A stretch of 7,205 bases of DNA from assembly GCA_024689165.1 (NCBI GenBank), contig JAILDS010000047.1, positions 1 through 7,205 of the forward strand, in the 5' to 3' direction. Below are positions 1-5,497 of the stretch, in pieces. The stretch's first letter is position 1. Each line of letters begins with the position of its first letter. The position numbers and the translations under genes are program-made. The notes beneath the pieces are model-generated. The model had not been told where the DNA came from. It saw nothing but the letters and a program-made list of their open reading frames with translations, and ran no database searches. The DNA comes from Clostridia bacterium (GTDB lineage Bacteria > Bacillota > Clostridia > Oscillospirales > Acutalibacteraceae).

Positions 1-313
1 CAAATACGACCCGTCGCACTGCCTCAACGAGGGCACCTTCGACTATCTGTCCGAGATGAAGGACTGGACCGACAGGTTCTATCACTTCCACATCAAGGGC
101 ACCATCCAGATCAACCGCGACCACGTGGACGACCCGCCCGCCGGGCTTGACATGATAAACTGGCGCGCCGTCATGGGCATCCTGTACAGGTTCCATTACG
201 ACGGAATGCTGTCCATCGAGCCCCATTCCCACACCTGGAGCGGCGATCTGGGCGACTGGGGCGTCAAATTCACCATCAACTATATCAAGCCGATGATCTA
301 TCAGGGAGAATGA
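1..313 (+). CDS. Sugar phosphate isomerase/epimerase, C-terminal part (partial)
   Basis: The reading frame is open from base 2 to the TGA at 311-313 and gives the last 103 residues of a protein whose start lies left of the window. The visible part fits the C-terminal half of the xylose isomerase-like TIM barrel (AP endonuclease 2 superfamily): a YDPSH strand end, then HFHIKG, and a SIEPH strand end near the C terminus. These supply Asp, His and Glu residues at the positions where this family binds a divalent metal. Members isomerise or epimerise sugars, inositols or related polyols in the cytosol; the substrate cannot be read from the sequence. The stop codon overlaps an ATG of the next gene, which belongs to the same superfamily, so the two are probably one operon. 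The family call is secure, the precise reaction unknown. Confidence 0.85.
   Translation, partial: KYDPSHCLNEGTFDYLSEMKDWTDRFYHFHIKGTIQINRDHVDDPPAGLDMINWRAVMGILYRFHYDGMLSIEPHSHTWSGDLGDWGVKFTINYIKPMIYQGE
304..308 (+). promoter_or_regulatory. Ribosome binding site deciding the start of the second isomerase
   Basis: GGGAG lies inside the last codons of the upstream gene. An ATG at 310 overlaps the upstream stop as ATGA but is only 1 base from this site. The ATG at 316 is 7 bases away, a normal spacing, and gives a protein starting MKFAVQVYSVRD, which fits the family N terminus. The start at 316 is therefore preferred. Confidence 0.65.
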
Positions 314-315
314 GC

Positions 316-1047
316 ATGAAATTCGCAGTACAGGTTTATTCGGTCAGAGACTGCATCCATTCCACCGAGGAATTCTTTGAGGTCCTCGGCAAGATAAAGG
401 CCCTTGGCTTTGACGGCGTTGAGTTCGCGGGCTTCCACGGCGCCTCCGCAGAGGCTCTCAAAGCCCGGCTCGACGAGCTCGGCCTCGTTCCGGTCGGCGC
501 TCACCTCGGGCTCGACGACTGGCGTGAGGACAAGCTTGAGTCGACCCGCGCCTACCTCAGGACCATCGGCGCGAAGGCCGCGGGCATCGGCGGCTGCAAG
601 ACCGACACGGAGGAATCCCTCAAAGACATGATGTCCGTTCTCGGCGCGGCCTACAAACGCGCCGCCGAAGAAGGGATAACGGTCTATTTCCACACCCATA
701 CCGGCGAATTCGTGCCCACTGAGGATTCCCCGGACGACAGGACGCAGATCGAGCGTATAGCAGAGGTCTGCGCCACCCAGATAGACACCTACTGGTCCTT
801 CGTCGCAGGCATAGATACCTGCGCCTACCTGCGCGAACACCGCGACAGGATACCTTTCATCCACATCAAGGACGGTATCGGCGGCACTCCCAAGGCTCTT
901 GGCGAAGGCGAGAACGAGCTTGAGAACATCGCCGCGACGGTTTCCGAGCTCGGCTACGAGTGGGTCATCCTCGAAAACGACGACCCCGTGCCGGACGGTC
1001 TGTCAGACATCGCCCGTTCGATGAAGTGGCTCAGAGAGCACTTCTGA
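316..1047 (+). CDS. Sugar phosphate isomerase/epimerase (TIM barrel)
   Basis: A 243-residue protein, a usual length for small single-domain members of the xylose isomerase-like TIM barrel superfamily. It begins with the typical first strand VQVYSVRD. Further motifs are GFDGVEFAGF (strand 2 with a Glu), VGAHLGLDDW (His strand), YFHTHTGEF, a FIHIKDG strand with the metal-binding His, the family-typical GEGENELENI segment, and a final VILEND strand carrying the last acidic ligand. It probably acts in the cytosol on a sugar or inositol derivative with a divalent metal; I cannot assign a substrate. It follows another member of the superfamily with overlapping or nearly overlapping coding ends, implying translational coupling and perhaps sequential steps in one catabolic route. 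An intrinsic terminator follows 14 bases after its stop. Confidence 0.88.
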   Translation: MKFAVQVYSVRDCIHSTEEFFEVLGKIKALGFDGVEFAGFHGASAEALKARLDELGLVPVGAHLGLDDWREDKLESTRAYLRTIGAKAAGIGGCKTDTEESLKDMMSVLGAAYKRAAEEGITVYFHTHTGEFVPTEDSPDDRTQIERIAEVCATQIDTYWSFVAGIDTCAYLREHRDRIPFIHIKDGIGGTPKALGEGENELENIAATVSELGYEWVILENDDPVPDGLSDIARSMKWLREHF

Positions 1048-1061
1048 GCAGGAACGTATCC

Positions 1062-1096
1062 AAAGCCGCCGCACCTGTCCGATGCGGCGGCTTTTT
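1062..1096 (+). terminator. Strong intrinsic terminator after the isomerase genes
   Basis: AAAGCCGCCGCA at 1062-1073 pairs perfectly with TGCGGCGGCTTT at 1083-1094, giving a 12-bp GC-rich stem with a 9-base loop and a run of five T at 1092-1096. It starts 14 bases after the isomerase stop. It also sits directly against the Shine-Dalgarno site of the next gene (from 1098), leaving no room for a promoter between the two, so it may work as an attenuator or a leaky terminator for that gene. Confidence 0.88.
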
Positions 1097-1097
1097 C

Positions 1098-1102
1098 GGA
1101 GG
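1098..1102 (+). promoter_or_regulatory. Ribosome binding site of the G1P dehydrogenase gene
   Basis: GGAGG lies 9 bases upstream of the ATG at 1112. This favours 1112 over the in-frame ATG at 1082, which lies within the terminator hairpin and would add ten residues without family resemblance (MRRLFRRALT). Confidence 0.8.
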
Positions 1103-1111
1103 GCCTTAACT

Positions 1112-2437
1112 ATGGATATCGCGACTCTTCTTGAAAACGACGGCTTTTTGTGCGAATGCGGAAGAAGGCACTCCACAAGTCTTAAAAAGGCGGTAATACG
1201 CCGCGGCGCCGTCGAAGAACTGCCCGCCGAGCTGAAAAAAGCCTGCGCAGGGCCGCTTTTCGCTTTCGTCGTCTGCGACAAGAACACCTATAAGGCGGCG
1301 GGCGGAAAGGTCGAAGCGGCTCTTTCCGGCGCAGGGATAAAATACACGACCTACGTCATTCCCGAAGAAAAGCCCGAGCCCGACGAGCGGCTGCTGGGCT
1401 CCGTTCTGATGCATATGCCGAAGGGCGTGAACGCCGTTGTCGGCGTGGGCGGCGGCGTGATCAACGACACCTGCAAGATAATAGCGTCGAGAGGTGGACT
1501 GCCGTACTTTATCGTCGCCACGTCGTGCTCCATGGACGGTTTCGCGTCGGGCACCTCCTCCATGATCAGGGACGACCTCAAGGTCACCATCGACTCGGTC
1601 TGCCCCGGGGTCGTCATCGGCGACCTCGACGTGCTCTGCGCCGCGCCGCCGAGGCTTGCCGCGTCCGGCTACGGCGACATGGCGGCAAAATACGTCAGCA
1701 TAGCCGAATGGAAGATGAGCGAGATCATTAATGAGGAGTACTGCTGCCCGTTCATCTGCTCTCTTGTCGATTCGGCCGTCGCCCTGTGCACCGAAAACCG
1801 AAAAGGCCTGAAAACCGGTGACGAAGCCGCGGTCAGGAGCATTTTCGAAGGACTGATCCTCAGCGGGATAGCAGCCGATTACGCGCAGTCGAGCCGCGCC
1901 GCGTCCGGTACGGAGCACTATTTTTCACACAGCTGGGACATGCGCTCCCTTGCCTTCGGCGCGCCCTGCGACCTGCACGGCATCCAGTGCGGTATCGGGA
2001 CGGTCCTGACGGTAAGGACCTATGAAAAACTGCTCCGTGAGCTCGGCGACGAAGGCCCCGGAAGCGACGACGTAACAGCCCCGTTCGATTTCGAGCGGCG
2101 AAAAGCCGAATTGCGCGAGGTCTACGGCCCGGCTGCGGAAGCGATGATCGAAAGCGACGTGTCGAACCGCCGCTACGACCCGGGCGAGCATAAGCTCCGT
2201 TTTGAAAGGATCAAGGCTCATTGGGCCGAGCTTGCCGGGATCATACGGTCTCTGCCGTCCTCGGAGACAATAGCGGGCTTCCTCGCCGACGCGGGCTGCC
2301 CGACGGAGCCGGAGGAGATCGGCGTGCCGACGGAAGACTGCAGGCGTATCCTGCCGCTTATCTGCGACCTGCGGTACAAATACACCCTTTCGACTCTGCT
2401 GTGGGATCTGGGAAAAACAGAGCTCTTCGGGTTCTGA
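1112..2437 (+). CDS. egsA: sn-Glycerol-1-phosphate dehydrogenase (AraM/EgsA-like)
   Basis: A 441-residue cytosolic NAD(P)-dependent enzyme of the iron-containing alcohol dehydrogenase/dehydroquinate synthase-like fold. Known relatives (bacterial AraM/EgsA and archaeal G1P dehydrogenase) reduce dihydroxyacetone phosphate to sn-glycerol 1-phosphate. Visible motifs: an N-terminal CECGRRH segment (residues 14-20) common in bacterial AraM-like proteins; the nucleotide-binding GVGGGVINDTCK (111-122); ATSCSMDG (136-143), typical of this subfamily; IGDLDVLCAAP; and SGYGDMAAKY with Asp189. GTEHYFSH (His269) and CDLHG (His289) hold two histidines that, with Asp189, fit the metal-ligand set. It is somewhat longer than B. 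subtilis AraM (about 394 residues as I recall), mainly towards the C terminus. Terminator-like hairpins lie on both sides. In B. subtilis the product feeds heptaprenylglyceryl phosphate synthesis, but no prenyltransferase partner (PcrB/GGGPS) is seen here. The family is clear; the physiological role is inferred. Confidence 0.88.
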   Translation: MDIATLLENDGFLCECGRRHSTSLKKAVIRRGAVEELPAELKKACAGPLFAFVVCDKNTYKAAGGKVEAALSGAGIKYTTYVIPEEKPEPDERLLGSVLMHMPKGVNAVVGVGGGVINDTCKIIASRGGLPYFIVATSCSMDGFASGTSSMIRDDLKVTIDSVCPGVVIGDLDVLCAAPPRLAASGYGDMAAKYVSIAEWKMSEIINEEYCCPFICSLVDSAVALCTENRKGLKTGDEAAVRSIFEGLILSGIAADYAQSSRAASGTEHYFSHSWDMRSLAFGAPCDLHGIQCGIGTVLTVRTYEKLLRELGDEGPGSDDVTAPFDFERRKAELREVYGPAAEAMIESDVSNRRYDPGEHKLRFERIKAHWAELAGIIRSLPSSETIAGFLADAGCPTEPEEIGVPTEDCRRILPLICDLRYKYTLSTLLWDLGKTELFGF

Positions 2438-2453
2438 GAAAACGATGATTTAT

Positions 2454-2477
2454 CGGCGCTGCGGCGCCGTTTTTTTT
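2454..2477 (+). terminator. Intrinsic terminator after the G1P dehydrogenase gene
   Basis: CGGCGC (2454-2459) pairs with GCGCCG (2464-2469) across a four-base TGCG loop, followed by eight T (2470-2477). The stem is short (6 bp) but all G-C, and the T tract is strong. It starts 17 bases after the stop codon. Confidence 0.8.
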
Positions 2478-2510
2478 ATTTTCCCGCTCAAAAGAATATA
2501 AAACAAGGTA

Positions 2511-2539
2511 TTGAATTATTATCGCGGGTATGTTAAAAT
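2511..2539 (+). promoter_or_regulatory. Sigma-A type promoter for the EF-G paralogue, extended -10
   Basis: TTGAAT at 2511-2516, a 17-base spacer, then TAAAAT at 2534-2539. The TG at 2531-2532 lies one base before the -10 box and makes an extended -10 element. The surrounding DNA is AT-rich, unlike the rest of the window. Predicted transcription start is near 2546, giving a leader of about 70 bases. Confidence 0.75.
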
Positions 2540-2562
2540 CAAATTTGGGTTTTTTCCGACAA

Positions 2563-2579
2563 GGGGGTCATGCGCCCCC
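2563..2579 (+). other. G5/C5 hairpin in the EF-G leader
   Basis: GGGGG at 2563-2567 can pair with five of the six C at 2575-2580 around a loop of 7 to 8 bases. It lies in the transcribed leader, about 20 bases ahead of the ribosome binding site, and no T tract follows. A role in mRNA stability or translation control is only a guess. Confidence 0.4.
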
Positions 2580-2600
2580 CCGACAGACCACTTAAATTCG

Positions 2601-2606
2601 AGGAGG
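2601..2606 (+). promoter_or_regulatory. Consensus ribosome binding site selecting a TTG start
   Basis: A perfect AGGAGG lies 8 bases before the TTG at 2615. The in-frame ATG at 2570 has no such site, lies inside the leader hairpin and would add a 15-residue stretch unlike any EF-G N terminus (MRPPDRPLKF...). The TTG gives a start of MKLYSADKIRNVAIAGH, which matches the family. Confidence 0.85.
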
Positions 2607-2614
2607 ACACAGTT

Positions 2615-4687
2615 TTGAAGCTTTACAGCGCAGACAAGATCCGCAACGTCGCCATAGCCGGTCACGGCTCGAGGGGCAAGACGTCGCTTACAGAGGCGAT
2701 GCTTTACACAGCCGGCGCATCCGACAGGCTCGGAGCGGTCGCCGACGGCAACACCGTCTCAGACTATGACGCGGAGGAAAAGCGCCGCAAGACGTCGGTT
2801 TCCACCGCGGTATGCCCACTCGAGTGGAAGGACACTAAGATCAACCTGCTCGACACGCCCGGTCTGTTCGACTTTGCCTCCGGCGTATGCGAGGGCGTCA
2901 GAGCCGCCGACGCGGTCATGGTCGTCATGGCTGCCGGTTCCGACTCGGTCGACGTCGGCGCAGAAAAGGCCGTCAAGGCCGCCAATGCCAGAAAGCTTCC
3001 GAAGCTTTTCGCGATCACCCGCTGCGACGCTGAAAACGCCGATTTCTTCAAAACCGTCGCCGCTCTTTCGGACGAATACGTCGGCGTTTGCCCGGTCGTC
3101 GTCCCCCATATCGTCGGCAACAAGGTCGACTGCTACGTCTATTTCACCGAGAACAAGGCTTACAAGTACGCCAACGGCAAGGCCACCGAGGTCCCCGTGC
3201 CGTCCGACGACCGCATAGACTCTCTCAAGGACGAGTTCATGGAGGCTGTCGCCAGCGCCGACGAGGAGCTCATGGAAGCTTATTTCGACGCGGGCGAGCT
3301 TGACCACGACCAGATCGTCAAGGGCCTTTCCATCGGCGTCGCCGCCGGCGACATCACCCCCGTTTACGCCTGCTCCGGCACGGCCAACGAGGGCGTGGAC
3401 CTTCTTCTCAACGCCATCGTCAACGTCGTTCCCGCCGCCTCGTCCGTCACGGAGACCGCGAAGGACGCCTCCGGCGCCGATGTTGAGCTCGCCACCGACC
3501 CCGCCGGCCCGCTTGCAGCCGTCTGCTTCAAGACCGTCGCCGACCCGTTCGTCGGCAAGATGTCCTTCTTCAAGGTAGTGTCCGGCGAGATCACGCCCGA
3601 CACGCCCGCTTACAACCCCCGCACCGGTTCCTCCGAGCGCATGGGCAAGCTCGTCACCGCAAGGGGCGGCAAGCAGGAAGACGCCGCCAAGATCACTGCC
3701 GGCGACATCGGCGTTATCACCAAGCTGTCCGGCATTTCGACCGGCGACACCATCTGCTCCGAAAAGCAGCCTCTTACCCTCGCGGGCGTCGATTACCCGC
3801 TGACCTCGCTTTCGATGGCCGTCCGCGCCGCGAAGAAGGGCGAGGAGGAGAAGGTCGCCAACGGCCTTCGCCGCCTCATGGAGGAAGACCCCGCCATCAC
3901 CTTCGGCATGAATGAAGAGACGAAGGAGCAGGTCGTGTCCGGCCTCGGCGAGCAGCACATCGACGTGATAGTCTCCAAGCTCAAGACCAAATTCGGCGTC
4001 GAGGTCACCCTCAGCGTTCCGAAGGTCGCCTACCGCGAGACCATCCGCAAGAAGGTCGAAGTCCAGGGACGCCACAAGAAACAGTCCGGCGGCCACGGCC
4101 AGTTCGGCGACGTCTGGATCCGCTTCGAGCCCTGCGATAGCGACGACCTCGTCTTTGCCGAGGAGGTCTTCGGCGGTTCCGTCCCGAAGAACTTCTTCCC
4201 CGCCGTTGAAAAGGGCCTCCGCGAATCCGTCAAGAAGGGCGTTCTCGCGGGCTACCCGGTCGTCGGCGTAAAAGCCACGCTCTACGACGGCTCCTACCAT
4301 CCGGTCGACTCCTCCGAAATGGCGTTCAAGACCGCCGCGAACCTTGCCTTCAAGAACGGCATCCCGCAGGCGTCCCCCGTCATCCTCGAGCCCGTCGGCA
4401 CGCTCAAGGCGTATATGCCCGACGACAACCTCGGCGACATCATGGGCGACATCACCAAGAGGCGCGGCAGAGTGCTCGGCATGGGTCCCGCCGACGAGCC
4501 GAAGATGCAGCTGCTCGAGGCAGAGGTACCCATGGCTGAGATGGGCGACTTCCCGACCGTCCTTCGTTCCGTCACCGCCGGCAGAGGCTGGTTCACCCTC
4601 GAGTTCGCCCGCTATGAGCAGGCCCCCGAGAACGTAGCCGCCAAAGTCATCGAGGAAGCGAAGAAGAACGCCGAGGAAGAAGACTGA
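2615..4687 (+). CDS. Elongation factor G paralogue (EF-G II-like translational GTPase)
   Basis: A 690-residue cytosolic translation factor with the full EF-G domain order: G domain (about 1-280), beta-barrel domain II (about 300-390), domain III (about 395-465), domain IV (from VAYRETI at 471, with GGHGQFGDV and the tip loop YHPVDSSEMAF near 561) and domain V (from about 590, with GDIMGDITKRRGRVLGM). The P loop is GHGSRGKT (16-23) and the G3 motif DTPG (80-83). The residue after DTPG is Leu84 instead of the usual catalytic His, and G4 reads TRCD (135-138) instead of NKxD. Paralogous EF-G proteins of Firmicutes and Thermus (EF-G-2 type) also lack the His, as far as I recall, so I place it there and not with housekeeping fusA. 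It is not beside rpsL, rpsG or tuf. Codons are strongly C-biased, suggesting high expression. A role in ribosome translocation or recycling is inferred; a TetM-like protective role is less likely. Confidence 0.88.
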   Translation: MKLYSADKIRNVAIAGHGSRGKTSLTEAMLYTAGASDRLGAVADGNTVSDYDAEEKRRKTSVSTAVCPLEWKDTKINLLDTPGLFDFASGVCEGVRAADAVMVVMAAGSDSVDVGAEKAVKAANARKLPKLFAITRCDAENADFFKTVAALSDEYVGVCPVVVPHIVGNKVDCYVYFTENKAYKYANGKATEVPVPSDDRIDSLKDEFMEAVASADEELMEAYFDAGELDHDQIVKGLSIGVAAGDITPVYACSGTANEGVDLLLNAIVNVVPAASSVTETAKDASGADVELATDPAGPLAAVCFKTVADPFVGKMSFFKVVSGEITPDTPAYNPRTGSSERMGKLVTARGGKQEDAAKITAGDIGVITKLSGISTGDTICSEKQPLTLAGVDYPLTSLSMAVRAAKKGEEEKVANGLRRLMEEDPAITFGMNEETKEQVVSGLGEQHIDVIVSKLKTKFGVEVTLSVPKVAYRETIRKKVEVQGRHKKQSGGHGQFGDVWIRFEPCDSDDLVFAEEVFGGSVPKNFFPAVEKGLRESVKKGVLAGYPVVGVKATLYDGSYHPVDSSEMAFKTAANLAFKNGIPQASPVILEPVGTLKAYMPDDNLGDIMGDITKRRGRVLGMGPADEPKMQLLEAEVPMAEMGDFPTVLRSVTAGRGWFTLEFARYEQAPENVAAKVIEEAKKNAEEED

Positions 4688-4778
4688 CCTTATCGCCGGC
4701 TCCGCCGTCTGAACGCCGGTATCACGACGCAAGACACAAGATCCATGGCAGCAGACAGCAGCGCATAACGGTTTTAAT

Positions 4779-4822
4779 GCGGCGGCAGCCACATTACACA
4801 TGCCTGCCGCCCGCTGCCTTTT
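4779..4822 (+). terminator. Terminator-like hairpin between the EF-G gene and nusB
   Basis: GGCGGCAG (4781-4788) pairs with CTGCCGCC (4804-4811), and a further GC/GC pair beyond one bulged C extends the stem to 4779/4814. The loop is 15 bases. Only four T (4819-4822) follow after a short gap, so termination would be weak. It ends 11 bases before the nusB start and may be a terminator of the EF-G gene, an attenuator of nusB, or both. Nothing else recognisable lies in 4688-4833 apart from a short GCCGGC/GCCGGT stem near 4695-4720. Confidence 0.5.
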
Positions 4823-4833
4823 CGGTTTCGGAT

Positions 4834-5343
4834 ATGGAGAAAGAGAAAAGAATCGATTTGAAGACCGTCCGGCGGCGCGAGAGGACAGCCGCGTTCTACG
4901 TCCTGTTCGCGTGGAACTTTTCACCCGAGCAGGAGCTTGAGACGCTGTCCTCCATTATGCTCGAAAGCGGTCTTCTGACAGACGACCCGAGGAAGGAAGA
5001 GCCCTCCGAAGCGGACGCCGGGACCGTTCCGTCACCTGCCCTGCTCGACGATTTTTCGCGCGCGCTGATCGGCCTGGTATCGGAGAAACTTCCCGAGCTC
5101 GACGACGAGATCGCACCCTGTCTGAAAGGCTGGCGGCTCGGAAGGCTTTCCCGGGCGGCGCTGACCGTGCTTCGGATCTCATGCGCGGAGCTCAAATACC
5201 GTCCCGACGTCCCGACCTCCGTATCCATAAACGAAGCTGTCGAGCTGTGCAAGACCTACGCAGCTCAGGAAGACGCGCGTTTTATAAACGGCGTTCTCCG
5301 CACGCTGAGCAAAAAGCTCCGTCCGGAAGAATATCAGGCGTGA
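4834..5343 (+). CDS. nusB: Transcription antitermination protein NusB
   Basis: A 169-residue all-alpha RNA-binding protein. NusB pairs with NusE (ribosomal protein S10) on boxA RNA to prevent premature termination in rRNA operons. The N-terminal basic helix RRRERTAAFYVLFAWNF is the family start, and the C-terminal half carries the signature WRLGRLSRAALTVLRISCAEL, then DVPTSVSINEAVELCK and ARFINGVLRTL. An acidic, proline-containing stretch at about residues 46-72 lengthens the middle compared with short members. I chose the ATG at 4834 because the in-frame ATG at 4777 would run through the hairpin and add 19 residues without similarity. No good Shine-Dalgarno site precedes 4834, and an in-frame TTG at 4858 is a second option. 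In many Firmicutes nusB lies beside asp23/amaP or folD; here it follows an EF-G paralogue instead. Confidence 0.88.
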   Translation: MEKEKRIDLKTVRRRERTAAFYVLFAWNFSPEQELETLSSIMLESGLLTDDPRKEEPSEADAGTVPSPALLDDFSRALIGLVSEKLPELDDEIAPCLKGWRLGRLSRAALTVLRISCAELKYRPDVPTSVSINEAVELCKTYAAQEDARFINGVLRTLSKKLRPEEYQA

Positions 5344-5361
5344 GCTTTCCCATGGGTTTTT

Positions 5362-5391
5362 CCGGGCTTCCGCCGTTCGGCAACAGCCCGG
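5362..5391 (+). other. Stem-loop after nusB
   Basis: CCGGGCT (5362-5368) pairs with AGCCCGG (5385-5391) around a 16-base loop. It starts 19 bases after the nusB stop, where a terminator would be expected, but no T run follows; the five T before it are on the wrong side. It may be an imperfect terminator or an RNA 3'-end structure. Confidence 0.35.
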
Positions 5392-5434
5392 CTCAGCGGG
5401 TCAAATATAAAAAAGTTTCTAATTTTCCTTTCAA

Positions 5435-5469
5435 TTGTTGATTTTTCGGCGTGGTTGTAATAGTATATT
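5435..5469 (+). promoter_or_regulatory. Candidate promoter for the dockerin-like gene
   Basis: An AT-rich block begins near 5402. Possible pairs are TTGTTG (5435-5440) with TAATAG (5458-5463), or TTGATT (5438-5443) with TAGTAT (5461-5466), both with 17-base spacers; a TATATT also lies at 5464-5469. I cannot choose the exact -10. The drop in GC content and the position 30 to 60 bases before the gene support a promoter here. Confidence 0.5.
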
Positions 5470-5484
5470 CCTGAGAATTCAGAT

Positions 5485-5489
5485 GGGAG
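5485..5489 (+). promoter_or_regulatory. Ribosome binding site of the dockerin-like gene
   Basis: GGGAG lies 8 bases before the ATG at 5498. It selects this start over the upstream in-frame ATG at 5435, because only 5498 places a signal peptide at the N terminus. Confidence 0.75.
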
Positions 5490-5497
5490 TGTTTCCT

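Noticed and set aside
301..864. Minus-strand open frame of 187 codons over the second isomerase
   Set aside because: The plus strand encodes a family member with conserved motifs across the same bases; the antisense product has no recognisable motif.
1082..1111. Upstream ATG extension of the G1P dehydrogenase
   Set aside because: It lies in the terminator stem and loop, has no ribosome binding site, and adds a basic peptide absent from the family. The start at 1112 has GGAGG at good spacing.
1106..1918. Minus-strand open frame of 270 codons over the G1P dehydrogenase gene
   Set aside because: It is the shadow of a well-supported plus-strand gene, with no recognisable domain, no ribosome binding site and an Arg/Ala/Gly-rich composition.
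4695..4720. Short GCCGGC/GCCGGT stem just after the EF-G stop as a terminator
   Set aside because: The stem has only six pairs including a G-U, the loop is 14 bases, and no T tract follows.
2759..4924. Minus-strand open frame of 721 codons lying over the EF-G gene
   Set aside because: It is the antisense of a strongly C-biased coding sequence, which removes stops from that frame. The translation is a low-complexity mix of Gly, Val, Ala, Asp and Leu with no family motifs, while the plus strand is a clear EF-G.
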